DNA of 64,000 nucleotides from Nymphaea colorata (GCF_008831285.2 NC_045149.1:9700417-9764416); one strand, 5' to 3'. Shown: positions 39,330-51,726, counted from the stretch's first letter. Notes: generated from the letters alone by a model not told the origin. Made by a program: numbers and translations.

Positions 39330-42122
39330 GATTCACAGCTAATTAACCAGTTAATTTGTCATGTCCTTCAGGTTTGGATCCAGTAAAACAGTTGGGGTCC
39401 CAGGTCTGATGTAGAATAAGACATGGTCTGTTACAAGCAAAACTATGCTACGTGATTTTAAAATTACATAGAAATTCCGTTCCCCTTAACTTAGATCTGG
39501 ATACATTCTTTAAAATTCAACCTGCCACATTAAATGGAAATTTTCTTTGTTCAAACAAGCAAACTTCTTGACCTCCCTTACAAAATCTGTCAGGCCACAA
39601 AAAAGCAATACCTAATTTACTTCCAGCGGCAGTGACACGAAAATTACTAGAGGGACAATATAAAGCACTACCGCAAATAATGAAGCCCTTGAAGTAGATA
39701 TATAGCTCTGTCTCTGCAAATTTAGAAAGTCAAAATTTACAAATTAAGCGTCACCATCTATTTTTCGTAATTTCAAAGCAACTTATTCCTGAAATGCTGC
39801 GTATTTATGATACTGCCGTCATTGTTCAAAAGTTGTTTGATTTCACATGCTATTATATGATTGCATGAAACCACTATTCCACTCGTTCGAATCACAAAAC
39901 CATGCCTAATTGTTGCTAAAAGTTTATTATTAACAAATTAAAATATGTCGGAAGCCTATCTTACATATTCTTCATTGTCTACCTAATCTGCAAATTCGTC
40001 ATATTGATGAGCCTCAGGCTGAACGATCGTCTTTAATGAGGTTGAGCATCCCCTTTTAAGCATAAATTATAAAAGATAGCTAATCAAACACCAAGTCAAC
40101 TTTGCCTTCCCTCTAGAATGTCATGCAACAAGTGTTGGAAATTAAATCCAATTTAAGCAAGATAGTTGTATTACAAGTTATAAGGGACAAATGAGTTATT
40201 TTATTAAGAGGAGTAACCATACCCACTTTAGAGGTGCTTCACATCAAACACTAAATATGTTTTTTGATGCATCTGAAGAGTGAATAGATGCCAGAATCTG
40301 GGTTTTATCATATTTATACATCGAGATAATTCAATAGTGAGGATGCGTTGAGGTTCCCTTCAATAATTTGCATCGTTTGGCAGGTCTCTCTCTCTCTCTT
40401 TCTCTGGCAAAAACACAAATACAGGAGCGAGCTCTCTTGAAAAACAAAACTAATTATATGCGTTATATTGGTCCACCAAATTTTTGACAAAAATGCCTCT
40501 AATTCACCCCAAAAAAAAAAGAAAACATTTTGTGAAGACAAAAATTAAAATAAAAAAAAGTAAACAGACTATAAAAAGCATTTTTTTAAAGAAATTACCA
40601 AAATGTGTCCCTACTTTTACTATGTATGTTGGTTATCTGCACTTAACAGTGCGCCCAAGTCAATCTTGTAGAAAATTGCTTGGAAGTCCTTTTTTGTACC
40701 GCAGGCAGGATAAGGCGTCGGGCCCTTTCTCTTTGCTTGACCTGCCGGTCAGAAAGGGGTTCAAAGCTCCTCTTTTCTGGCTGGCCTGTGAGGGCTCTGA
40801 CACCTTCTCTTTTTGTTGGAAAGGTCCAGAGAGAGCGAAATGAAGCTCATCGTCCGAAAGACTTGAATTGTTTGAACTAAATTGTGGAGAGGAAGCCTCC
40901 CGACTCCTGTCCGACTGTCGCAGACTGGTCGGACGCGGACGATAAGACGTATTAAATGTTCTTGAATGCCTTGGACTGCGTGACGCAGTATTTTGGAACG
41001 AATCCAACAGCACAAATACTTTCACATTGGAGAGACGTACACCATAGTGCAGGTCCATAGCCCCAGTGCATGACATGTATCCCATTGGCCACTTTCTGTG
41101 TCTTATACATCGGCCTTTGCAGAGGGCAAAGGCAAACAGTTGTGAATATAACCAGCTTCACTCACATTGTCCAAAACTACAAGATTGAGAACTTTATTAT
41201 AAATTATATGTTTCCTCATAATCTAAATGATTTAAGAACTAATTTTGACAGTGCAATCTGCAGCTTTCATTCCCGTTAAGGCATTTGTGAAGATCTCCGA
41301 TCCATTAACTACTCAGGCCGCCAACTACGTACCTAACTGTAGCATCAAACCTCTGGTATTTAATTTTTCCTCTGGTACATGTGAAGGGACTTGAAACAAT
41401 TTAGGCGGTGGATGCTTAAATTTCTACCGTATATCTTCCTGATGACAAAAAATCTTAGCAGAAGCAGAAATACCAAATTAGTAAAGGACACAGGATGGGC
41501 TATCTGAAGTGCATGTGCGTACGAGACGAGTTGTCTCCTCCTAACTTAATGCACGCGGTGCCTACGACCTGCATAGGCTCCTCATATTATATGCAGTCTT
41601 CGTGCAACTAAAAGGACAAGTGTAATCCCGCATTGTTTTTTTCCAGTGGATCTCTTTATTTAATAGTTGTTCACCACGACATGAATTCCCATTTCTCATG
41701 CACATGCACGCCGTCCTTTCTTATCCCTAACTGAAACTGCAATAACATTCAAGTGATGTCCTTTGCTCATATTTCACCATGCTGGCAGCAGTAGTTCGGT
41801 TTCATCTTTTGTTGGAATTACCTCCACATCTTAATCCTCATAGAGCTAAACTGTTCAATGATAGATTAGTCTAATTTGATGCATTATCCTATTAGACTTC
41901 TTTAAGCTTATCTCGAAAACACTGATCCATTTGTATAAATCAGGACAACTGGCTGAGCTGCAACTGTTAAGCCTCAATAATTTAGACAGTTGTTGAGCGC
42001 ACAATCTCAGCTGCTGACTCTATGAGTTGGTCTCTTTTTTTTCATGGTCGAACATGAATATGGGTCCATCGATCTGAGAATCTAATACAACCTTTGAAGC
42101 CACTGAATTCCTGAGGCCTATG
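39330..42122. other. Intergenic upstream of SAUR-B
   Basis: No gene recognised. Frames at 40660-41085 (minus, Ser-rich, 141 codons) and 40484-40843 (plus) overlap each other and match no family I know. A TGTCTC auxin-response core lies at 41532-41537, about 1.3 kb upstream of the SAUR-B TATA box; at that distance its relevance is doubtful. Confidence 0.45.
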
Positions 42123-42506
42123 TTTTGCATAGGGATGTCAATATATCTGATTTGGATTGGATATTCCATCAAATCATTTTTAAAATGTTAGAATCAAAAA
42201 AAATTAATATCTAATTAAGAAACCGGATCAAATTTAGATTTAAGAAATGACATATGATTGGATTTGGATTAGATTAAGTTTCAATTAAATATCAATACTC
42301 TTACATTTGAAAATTGGCCAAATTCGATTTAAAATTCTTAATCGGATTCAGATATGAATTAAAAATCAAATTCAGATTGTGAAATAGGATTTCAGATATA
42401 GCTTTTCTTTATTCGTATTTGAATCCAACTTTATATGAATGCCCAAAACAAAATATGGTTAGCGTTATATCTGAATCAAATTTGATCCAATGGCATCCCT
42501 AATTTT
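42123..42506. repeat. MITE-like repeat, copy 2, 180 bp upstream of SAUR-B
   Basis: Ends AGGGATGTCAAT (42131) and ATGGCATCCCT (ending 42500) are inverted repeats, and TTTTGC occurs on both flanks as a possible target duplication. The interior is rich in GGATTTGGAT-type words on both strands. It sits just beyond the SAUR-B promoter. Superfamily not certain (hAT-like possible). Confidence 0.68.
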
Positions 42507-42696
42507 GCTGGATAAATTTTGTGGTCCATAAATTTGTGTTTTCCTGCTGATCAACTAGATGCCATTTACTCAGCATTGACATAAATGAAGGTAGACGACT
42601 CTTTGTAGTCGTCCATTTTGTTTTCATCTCAACAATTGAAAAAACCAAAGCCCATGGGAAGATCCCTAGCCCCTGCATTAGAAACACAGCTACATA

Positions 42697-42704
42697 GGCC
42701 CCAC
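42697..42704 (+). promoter_or_regulatory. TCP-consensus site upstream of SAUR-B
   Basis: GGCCCCAC fits the class I TCP consensus GGNCCCAC exactly, with 128 bp between it and the TATA box. Confidence 0.5.
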
Positions 42705-42752
42705 AGCATGCCGGAGTTGTTGTGTGGTGAGAAGACAGATCAAACAGGTTCA

Positions 42753-42758
42753 CATGCA
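42753..42758 (+). promoter_or_regulatory. CATGCA (RY-like) motif in SAUR-B promoter
   Basis: CATGCA within TTCACATGCAG. The same extended word occurs in the SAUR-D promoter at 55761-55770, and a one-base variant in SAUR-E. RY motifs are bound by B3 proteins; the role here is inferred. Confidence 0.35.
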
Positions 42759-42832
42759 GTACCTCCGGCATCTGCAGAATGCTTTCTAAGTCGGCCGCTG
42801 GATTGACCTGTTCTACCTCTCTCACTGGCCCT

Positions 42833-42840
42833 TATAAAAG
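42833..42840 (+). promoter_or_regulatory. TATA box of SAUR-B
   Basis: TATAAAAG, 128 bp before the ATG. Confidence 0.75.
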
Positions 42841-42968
42841 GAAGGCACAACTGATTATCCTTCAAAACGTCCCCAGCATTCTTCTTCCAAAACCAAAGAG
42901 CACCACTCTTCCTTGAATCATCTGCTTCCCCTCCAAAGAAACACAGATACACAGGATCAAGGTACCAG

Positions 42969-43334
42969 ATGGCTTTGCTTAAGGGCGTCGTTGGCAAGGT
43001 TCAGAAGAAGCTATCCCACTCAGATAGCAGGAAGCTTTCTAGATCAGCTTCTCTACCACGCTCCGGAGAAGTGCATGAGGTCAAGCAGGGGTACTTTGCT
43101 GTACTTGCCGTCTCCGATGGCGTCTCGAAGAGGTTCATGGTGCCACTGAGTTTCCTATCAAACCCTGCTTTTCTCAGGCTGCTAGATGAGGCTGAGGAGG
43201 AATATGGATATGCCCAACAAAGTATTTTGACCGTGCTATGCCATCCGAGCGAGCTCGAGAGCATCTTAGCAGGACAGTGCAGGAAAGAGAGAAGGGAATC
43301 CTTCCCTGCTGCGATCTTCAGAGGGCAGTGGTAA
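42969..43334 (+). CDS. SAUR-family auxin-responsive protein (SAUR-B)
   Basis: Intronless gene, 121 residues. The basic N-terminus MALLKGVVGKVQKK is followed by a Ser/Arg-rich insert of about 17 residues (SDSRKLSRSASLPRSGEVHE region) that SAUR-C and SAUR-D lack. The core follows: KQGYFAVLAV at about 39-48, SKRFMVPLSFLSNPAFLRLL at 53-72, DEAEEEYGYAQQSILTVLCH, then ELESILAG. The C-terminal tail, about 19 residues, is basic then aromatic. Role as for the family: PP2C.D inhibition and growth promotion at the plasma membrane. KQGYF and CHP replace the common KEGHF and CDP. A GGCCCCAC motif, a CATGCA motif and TATAAAAG lie upstream in that order. Confidence 0.94.
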   Translation: MALLKGVVGKVQKKLSHSDSRKLSRSASLPRSGEVHEVKQGYFAVLAVSDGVSKRFMVPLSFLSNPAFLRLLDEAEEEYGYAQQSILTVLCHPSELESILAGQCRKERRESFPAAIFRGQW

Positions 43335-44224
43335 CAAGAAATTATCCCTAACGCGCGATGGCTTGAAACTTGTGGATAGAACAAGTTCACCATTTTCCGC
43401 ACCCAACATGTACTATAACATCTAGTCGATACTATACTTTGTGAATTCTCACGAGCTTTTGGCGGTTGTAATTTTGAACAAAATTAAATTAACATCTTCA
43501 TCCGAAGCACAGATTTGTGCCTTTGATGAACATGCACGCAATATTCTCTTCCTTTCCTCATCTAATTCGTTGTAGCATTTCTCTAAGCATTTCTCTTTCC
43601 ATATAATCGGGTGTTTATAGGATAAATTAAAACAATTTTGAGAGCATATTGTGGCATCCCAATTCTGAAAATTATTGAAGCTAGACTGATCTCATTTTTA
43701 AGAGATTGAGACATTTGGGTAGCCTTGTAACTTCGGTATTAATTATATTGCTTCACATTGCTTTAGTTTTGAACGAGAGTTGGATAGAAAGTGTTGTAGG
43801 ATCCACCACGTGGTGCACACCAAGAGATCGCATCTGTTGGAGTCGAGTTGTTATTGTTAGAAGAGTAACAGAGAAATCCTTACGAACTCTGTACTAAGTA
43901 CATCTGCTTTCAACAAAGAAAAGAAAATATAATCAAGTGTGAACAAGTCCTACCTGGAAAACAATAGGGAGCAAAAGATGGAACAACTTCTGCTCTTCTT
44001 CAAACCCTTTCCCAACATAACACAATGGCAGTGTTTATTGCAAAAGGAAATTAAACACAGAGGAAAAAGCGCAGCAAAGAGAAACTAGCTATCACACGTG
44101 GAACATGGGTACTCACAGTGCGCTAAACTAGGAGCCACCAGTAGACAACAAGATCTCGCCCTTAAAACGGGGGCTTCCCTATAAAACTCCACTCGCCCCG
44201 GTTTTACCTGAGAGTGAGTTGCAA
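43335..44224. other. 3' flank of SAUR-B and intergenic DNA
   Basis: No clear DST element was seen after this gene. A perfect 12-bp palindrome containing a G-box core, CACCACGTGGTG, lies at 43804-43815. No gene recognised. Confidence 0.45.
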
Positions 44225-44480
44225 AGAGTGCGCTCCCGTGCATACAACAAATATGCACCACCCCCACCCCGCTAAAAAGAAAGGGGCGGAATTTAGGGTA
44301 GTTTGAGAAATATTAAAAAAGAAATGCCTTTTTTCGTCTTTTAAATTTTTAAATGTTTTTTTATCAGCATAAAAATTATCCCTTTTACCGACACGAACTT
44401 TATGGTCACTATAAAGTTTTGTAAACCATGGGATGCATGAACCAGCTTCTGTTTTAGTGGCTACTCACAATTATACATAA
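44225..44480 (+). repeat. T-rich dispersed repeat, copy c
   Basis: CGTGCATACAACAAATATGC is followed by a GGGTAGTTTGAGAAATATT and AAAGAAATGCCTTTTTT core and a tail with GTCACTATAAAG and CATGAACCAGCTTCTG. Same layout as copies d and f. Confidence 0.5.
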
Positions 44481-45469
44481 AATGTTTGTTTAAGTGGTTT
44501 CACCCGCTCTTCAGAAAACTAACATTATTTGATAGGAAAAACCAAAAAGAACCCAACCATCCTAGCTAGCGATGCGGATATCGCAGAGGGCCAAAGCCCT
44601 TCATGAATCTGACCGCACAATTGTCCAACACAGGAGAGATCTTACACAACAGATCTTTTAGAGGAGGGCAACATACACTACAAAAAAAACTCAAGCGTTA
44701 CCGACAGCCACAAAATGTCGATAAAATTAAAACGCAAGTCGATAATGGTTTTACCGACGTCTTCTGTTTGACAAAGGAAATGTCACTAAAAATCATCACC
44801 AACACATTAAACAAAAGCATCGGTGTAGGGTATCACTGATGTGGCCTAGACGTAGGTAAACATTGATTATTACCGACTTCTTCTTACATCGAAAATAATA
44901 AATTATTTCTAACATGTTAGTGGCCTTTGACAAAAACTCTACCAACAACGAGACTGACAGTTAGTAAAATTTTTACCGACAAATAATTGGATGTTGGCAA
45001 AACTTTAACCAACGCCTGACCTAACGTTATCACTACTTTTTATCGATGCACATTTACGCGTCAGTGAAAGTCTTTCAAGTATGTTGTCCGACTATGACAT
45101 AATTTTTTTAAAAATAGAAAATACATATATAAATGCTTACATTTTTTATCTATCAAATGAAGCAAACAAAACAAATATTCAAACTTATATTACAAGGCAA
45201 TTGATTCACTATAGTTAAAAGTTCCAAAACCATTTTTAACAAAATAATCATATAAACAGAAAGTGCTATCATGGTAAACTTCATCGCTGAGGTGGAAATC
45301 TTACAAAGTTTGGCGGTGTCAGCATGTCTACCATGAACATTAAGTAAACACGTTAGTTCTCTCATAAATGATGTTTAACAAATATAACTCATTAGTCATT
45401 ACAACAAATGAACTGTTACAAAACCCAAGTTTGTATTACGAAGCTGTTGTACTATAAACTAAGTAACTT

Positions 45470-45660
45470 GAGCCTAAAATTGAGGAAACTGAGACTCAAG
45501 CGAAGAAATTTTACCCTTCAGTAATGCATTTTCTTCTTGCATAGTATATACTTCACTCAATTTAGAGGATGAACGGAGCTGAGAAGGACTAACACCAAGC
45601 CCTATCATCCGTACTCCATCATGTGTCTCTTGTTCCAACACCCTAGAGTAGAAGTCATTA
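45470..45660 (-). pseudogene. Fragment of the second CACTA protein (plant En/Spm type)
   Basis: The minus strand encodes VLEQETHDGVRMIGLGVSPS and SSSKLSEVYTMQEENALLKG, followed by a Gln/Leu-rich coiled-coil-like stretch. This resembles the C-terminus of the accessory protein found downstream of the transposase in plant CACTA elements. Both ends are lost. Confidence 0.45.
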
Positions 45661-46149
45661 CTTTATGGTGTATCTTGTGTCCCTTAAGGGACTGTTTGGA
45701 GTTGTTATTTTAGTTAATCCTACAAAATATATCATAGAAAATATAACTATTCCAGTATATGCATAACATATATGTTGATGAAATACAAGAATGTAATTAT
45801 TTGAATGAGACTTATAATCATAGCGTTGGTTTCAGGGTTGGAGTAGTTCGGGCTTTTACTGGTCCTAATAACAATGAGCAGTTCAACACGTGATCGCTGC
45901 TCAGAACTTTCCCCAAACTATATATCATAATTAGGGCAATATGTTAGTTAATATGTACAGTCATATAATACATGAAAGAAGATAAATGTATATTTTTTCA
46001 TGAAACGTGCAAAACTCTATGTACCAGTCGCATGCAAATATTTCAATTTTGCACGCATTAGTGCATTTTTTCGCTAATTTTCTAAAACACGAAAGCAACT
46101 TAATATAGGAAAGGATCCTATGAGATGTTGTACATGCTTATGAACAATT

Positions 46150-46865
46150 TGAGGACAACATATAGGTTGTTTGAACAATTTTATATACTCATGCCTCCAA
46201 TACCTATATAGTCGTGCATGTTCATGCATAACCCACTTGTGTAGAGATTCTTTTTATTTTTTTTGGACATTGATATTTGTGTTGTTGGTTCTGAGATTAT
46301 TAATGGCAACAACATATATGGTTGCTTCATGCACATCCAAGGTAGCAAACTACATATCACCAACATGACAAGCCATATTGTAGGTTGAACTTAAATTTCA
46401 AAAATGGTTGAATCCATCACTAGCCAATCCCAAGCGTACATTTGAAGCTTTAAATACAAATGATGGATGCATCTCATCAAAGTTCTTCCATGCTGCACCA
46501 TCTACTGGGTGTCTAAGGACTCCATCTTTTACACGTTGGTCACTCTGTTGTCATATGTTTTGCAACTTCAGTCACTTTAAACATTCTCTTTAATTTCTCT
46601 TTAATCGTGCAATGAGGGGAAAATATCATAGAGCCTTCATTGGTTTCCTTCAACACTTACTGGCTTTTGTCCTCATTCGTTCATCATTGTCCTTCCATCA
46701 CAAAATACTACATTTATCACATGTATCTTTTGTTGTGTTTTCATTTCTGAACAACATACAATTACTAAGACACATATCAACTTCAACTCTCCAATGATCT
46801 TATTTGCCTCATAAACTAATTTCAGTAGTTTTATCCCTGCATCTATTAACAACTTAAGTAACAAA
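46150..46865 (-). pseudogene. CACTA TNP2-type transposase relic
   Basis: TNP2 transposase cuts and moves CACTA elements. On the minus strand, in broken frames, the order is: LLKLVYEANKIIGELKLI near 46850-46800, CMLFRNEN and CDKC (metal-binding region) near 46750-46700, then ERVKDG-like and GVLRHPVDGAAWKNFDEMHP near 46540-46460. VRLGLASDGFNHF near 46440-46400 and LPWMCMKQPYMLLPLII near 46340-46290 follow. The last three are diagnostic for TNP2. Several frameshifts; inactive. Confidence 0.75.
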
Positions 46866-47200
46866 CCGAAGTTTTTGTAGGTCCACCTATATAATTTTTT
46901 TTATATGAAACAATCGTATTAAAAAACTCATCTTCGTAAATCTACTGCATCCTAGATATGTGTTTGTTCAATATCTTTAATCATTCTTTCATAATCATCG
47001 TTAATCTGACCATTATTCGTACTATCCGTCATCTAAGAAAATGCATCTAGTTGTACATGAAACACGTTTAATAGAAAACCCTTCAATGTTTTGCACAACC
47101 ATTTCCGACGCACATTCATGTGAATGTCTTCTCTTCCAATGATATTGAATCCTATAACATGACCACATCTTTGGGATCCTCTGACTTGAACTCCATTCCT

Positions 47201-49799
47201 ACAGAAGGAGCACATTCTTCGAGATATTTCATTTCCTTTTATTCGTTGTCATCCAATGATGCAGATATTTCATACACCTATCTAGAATGCATAAAGTCTG
47301 TCGATCAAATAATATTTTAACATTATCTCATGAATTGTTTATTTCGTGCACAAATACCCTCTATCAAATAACATTCAACATTATCTCATTATAAAGTCCA
47401 TCACTCAATGATGAACCTTATCCCATGCCATTTAGTTAATGTTATCCATTATAGAAGAGTTGTTATCTCTTTCTCTCGTTACTATTCATGACCTTTCTTC
47501 ATAGACTCGTTGTTATCTCATTATTTCGTAACCATTCTTTTTGTTACGTGATTGTATTATCTCATCTCTCTTTACTTATCTTCTACTTTGTACGTGTGTC
47601 TTCTCTCATTGCATCAATCAATAATAAGAGTAACGGTTACGAGATAATTAGAAAAACTAGGATGCATATACTTATCTCTGAAATTGTTATCTTATGCATT
47701 CATTATGTCATGATTTTGTTATCTCATGTAAATTATCTCAAACACGTTACATCGTAACATTATATACCACATGAATTGTGATGCACTGATTACCTGTTGC
47801 ATCAACATTTTCTTTCTTTTTCAGCTTTGCCATCATCTTCCCATTTAGTTCCTTAGGAAGTGCTCCTTCAATTTCTTTGAATGTCCAACTGTTAAAAAAA
47901 AAAAAACCTGTAGAAGCCATTGTCTTTGTCATTTAAAATCCATGAACAAAAAACCACAGCGACATCATTGTGAACTCACCGTTCTTTTGTTTTGTTGTCA
48001 TTCTTGCAATTTCTACTTGAAGGCCAAGTTTCTTTTACTAGCAAACTCTGCTCTTCTTCATTCAGCAGGAACCTCTCTCAACTTTTTTTTTCTTTCTAAC
48101 CGTCTTCCTTCATTTGTGTGAAGGAATGCATGCAGCTTGAAGGAACTCAGGTTAAATACACATGTTGGATCTGTGCAACGTAAAAGCATTCAAGTAAATA
48201 TGCACATGTACTTTTTCTGGCACAAAGATCATTACTGAAACTTTACATATAAATAGTACAATCTACCTTATAAGAGCGTTCAATTAAATATGAACATAAA
48301 ACTTTTCATTTACTAAGGTCAATACTAGAACTTTACAAATACGTGATAGGGTCCACCCATGGCATATGCCCTTTGCGTACACGAGGTAGCGCATGTATGC
48401 AACTATTGTGAAAGAAGTGTTTCTAATGCTACGAGATGGCTCACCAGTGCTCCATGTAGGTACCCATTACTAGCGCAGCTCAACGAGAGCAGCATCGGGC
48501 AGTCCATCCTCAACAAAACGGTAAGGCTTAATGAGAGCAGTGCCAAGCAGTAGTCCATCCTCAACGGTAGTAAGCATTATTCATCCCTAGCACTAGGGCA
48601 AGCAATGCTACTTGTTGGGACTTGTAGGAGCACTATTTTCACTTCTGGCATTAAAGTAGTGTCATTGAAGCTACATTTTTTTGTTGTAATAATGAGAAAA
48701 AACAAATTTCATGCATTTGATACCATGTTAGAAATCAAACATCAAGAGTGGGGAGTTCAAGTTGGTCATGAACAACAAAAGAGAAAAACAACATAACAAC
48801 AGTTTTTCTTGGTTCGACACTCAGGCCTACATCCATAGAGAACGAGAATAGCTTGTTTCATTCACATATTCTTTGTCATGGATACACCAATATATATTGA
48901 GTGTTGCAGAGATATGTTTGGAAAGGAAAAGAGTAATGGAATGTGATGAACCGAATAAGTCTCAAGAGATAAGGTTCCAAAACAATTGAGAGATATCTTT
49001 CCATGAAGAGTGCAACTGCTCGATCTGTTTGTGTTGGCCGTTAGGATATATTCTCCTTCCAAAAAACCCGTAATAGTCAACTTCACTAGCAAACTCAAAT
49101 CAATTTGTAAAGCTCGAGAAGCCTTCCCACTATAACTTGCCATCCTTTTTCATGTAATTTCTTTTGTGCTTCCTAAGATCACTTGAGAAAGACAGGTTTA
49201 CATTTCACGCCTTTTCAACTACCACTATCTTTCTATCTCTCTAGTTTGTAGACATAAACTGCAATCACCTTTTTCCAGCCACTTTTTCTCCCAGGTTTTC
49301 TTTCCCTTTCATCATTGCTAGAAAATGTGCTTACTAAAAACAGCTTGTCTTTTTACGGAAGATTTTTAATCATCATCTTCTCATTCATAATGATCCTCTA
49401 TAGATGAAATAGATAAAAACTTTTTATAAACGCGACACAAGGAGGGAAAGAGGGATAAGGTGAGAGACTTGGAAGAGGAGGGTGAGGAGTGGTGGCGTTG
49501 TTAGCAAGCCTTACCGAGTCAAGTCAAGCTCCTCAATATACTATCGAATTGAGCTCAAGCTTAATTTATTATGCTCGATAGAGCAACCTTCTTCAAGCAT
49601 CGAGTGTTTCCCACTCGACTCTCTCAAGTTCTCAGCCAAACTCACCATATCAGAGATCAAACAGGTTGATATCTTGTCTTAATCGTACGTGTTACACTTG
49701 GATCTATATGTACTCGGTAGTTTAAGTTGACATCTAACAGAAATGTGATCAACAACAAAAGAGAATTAAATCTAAATAGGCAGAAAGATTGCCTGATTG
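47201..49799. other. Intergenic, no recognisable gene
   Basis: Short frames only. On the minus strand near 47230-47170, ECAPSVGMEFKSED faintly resembles the start of a FAR1-type domain, but nothing follows. No right-hand CACTA end was found here. Confidence 0.4.
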
Positions 49800-50135
49800 A
49801 CAATAGCAATATCTACCGGTACTTCAATCTTCTTTATTGATGAACTTGTCAATCTATGAAGATGTCATAGTAATGACAGATGATGGACTTGGTTAGACCA
49901 TGTTATCGAACATGGGGCAGGGGTAAAAGACAAATATGATATTGAGAAACATGTGTCTCAATACAAACTTAACAATAACAATATCTACAGGTACTGGAAT
50001 CTTCTGAATTGATGAAAAGTTATAGTAGTGACCAGATGATGAACTTGGTTAGACCAAGTGAGCATGAGGCAGGGGTAAAAGTCACATGATTTTGAGACAC
50101 AAGATGTATATCAATACAAACTTAATGGTTTATGA
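49800..50135 (+). repeat. Tandem duplication, 172-bp period
   Basis: ATATCTAC starts at 49809 and 49981. Both copies share GATGAACTTG-like, GACTTGGTTAGACCA-like and GGCAGGGGTAAAAG words. The copies differ by substitutions and small deletions. Non-coding. Confidence 0.85.
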
Positions 50136-50661
50136 TTTTGGTTGCGAAATGCTAATGCCTGAGTTAATGTTCTTTTGTTCCTACATCCCGAATACTGTAC
50201 TACAAGGGGTTAACCCCTCAGTTTAAACTCATATGTTCCTAATGACGGTACTGACATTGGAGGCAATCTAGTTGATGGTCTACAGGTTTCTTGATTTCTG
50301 CAGCGAAATAATTGTGAATATCTTTAATTTTTTTGAATAAAGATCTTGCGATTATAACCATTTATGTGTTAAAATAAGGCAGTTTTCTAATTTGTAATAT
50401 GTTCAGTAGAAAGTATTCCGTGTAGTGTTTTGAAGAAAAGGCTTGAAAATTTTTATTTAAAATTCTGGGTGTTACACTTACGAGGGCCACTATTATGCTG
50501 TTCAATCTTTTGGGTCAAAATCCCTCAATGAATTCACACAAGTCCAAAAGGATTGGCAAGTTCTGGTAGACCCATACACTTGATCAACAAGAGGGTCCAA
50601 AAGGAAACCATGACCACAGTTGTAAACCCAGGGGCAAAATTTCCACCGGTATTCATTGACG

Positions 50662-50685
50662 ATATATATATATATATATATATAT
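50662..50685. repeat. (AT)n microsatellite
   Basis: Short uninterrupted AT repeat. The rest of 50136-51175 holds no recognised gene. Confidence 0.9.
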
Positions 50686-51175
50686 GTTAAATTAAGTGGA
50701 AACGTCCACGTTAAATTATTGCTATAGTTGGTTGTCCCCTAAAAGACCTACCAAAGGGACGTATGCTAGGAAAGAAAGTCCATCTCTCAAGTGATAGAAC
50801 AGTGCATGCATATCCCTTTACTGTTTCAGCTACCATGTCCTTATGCTCATGTTGGGCATGGATGTTTTCAACTTGATAGAATGTGGGCGGAAAAGTTAGA
50901 CATAACTCAGATCCATGACTGATAAAGTACATAGCAGGCGCATGGGTTTGAAGGCAAACAAATAGATAGACGATTTATAAGAGTTAGTGTAAATTTTGTA
51001 TGGAGATATAACTTGTATGTCAACTAGGAGCAGCTTCGTAAATTTCATAGAGGACTGAAGTTGAGTTCAAGTTTCTTGAAAGGTTAATCATTGTCCGTCC
51101 AAAACACCCAATTGTTCATTTGGAACATAGCCTGCTTTATTTTATTTGCTAATACTATATATTTGGACCTGACGT

Positions 51176-51435
51176 GAGGGGTGGAGCCAGAAAATTCTGA
51201 TTAAGGGTACTAGGTATAAAATTTCAAATTTTTAGAGACCGCAAATATATAAATGAAAATAAATTTCTCATAAATATCCATATAAAAATAAGAAGTTATT
51301 TGGGGCCTATGTGAGCAACTGCCCACACATAGCCCACACCTGCCTGATGTCTGACGACTGGAGTTCCTTATGGCAGATCTTGTCGCCCACAGGCTTAGGG
51401 CTACTATTGGTGTCTTACTAACGATTTGCAACTCC
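51176..51435. repeat. Dispersed repeat with GGGGTGGAGCCA start
   Basis: Begins GAGGGGTGGAGCCAGAAAAT and contains GAGCAACTGCCCACAC, matching signatures in the repeats near 33.6 and 52.8 kb. The right end is uncertain. Confidence 0.45.
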
Positions 51436-51718
51436 ATTAAACTACGACGATTGGCAACTTTGAATCTTTAACCATAGACAAAGGTCACCGATTCTTGGGG
51501 AACAATAAAACTTTTATGACGGTAACGCTAATGCATTTTGATGTGCCTAATATTAATTAGTTAGATTCACCTTATAATAATTATCAGCCATTATTTTTGC
51601 GTAGATGGTGCAGTATTTCATATCCTTTCTAGCAATCATTTTATCAATTTGAATGATCAATATATGGTACAGAACCAACTTGCTGGGGTGCATAGCACCT
51701 TCATCATAAACACTGCAT

Positions 51719-51726
51719 GACCCCAC
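51719..51726 (+). promoter_or_regulatory. TCP-like site upstream of SAUR-C
   Basis: GACCCCAC, one mismatch from GGNCCCAC, with 111 bp between it and the TATA box. Confidence 0.4.

Larger units (their letters stand above)
44676..47200 (-). mobile_element. CACTA (En/Spm) transposon remnant
   Basis: The left terminus is CACTACAAAAAAAACTC at 44676, the hallmark CACTA end. It is followed over 300 bp by subterminal repeats of ACCGAC-type words (44701, 44752, 44870, 44972 region). Transposase remains lie inside on the minus strand, so this terminus is the 3' end of the element. No matching TTTTTGTAGTG end was found to the right, so the other terminus is deleted or eroded and the right boundary is arbitrary. 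Confidence 0.75.

Noticed and set aside
40484-41161. Overlapping frames of 119 and 141 codons on opposite strands
   Set aside because: They are partly reflections of each other, low in complexity, with no recognisable domain or promoter.
42499-43402. Minus-strand and alternate-frame ORFs over SAUR-B
   Set aside because: Shadows of the SAUR coding sequence and its promoter; the plus-frame SAUR explains them.
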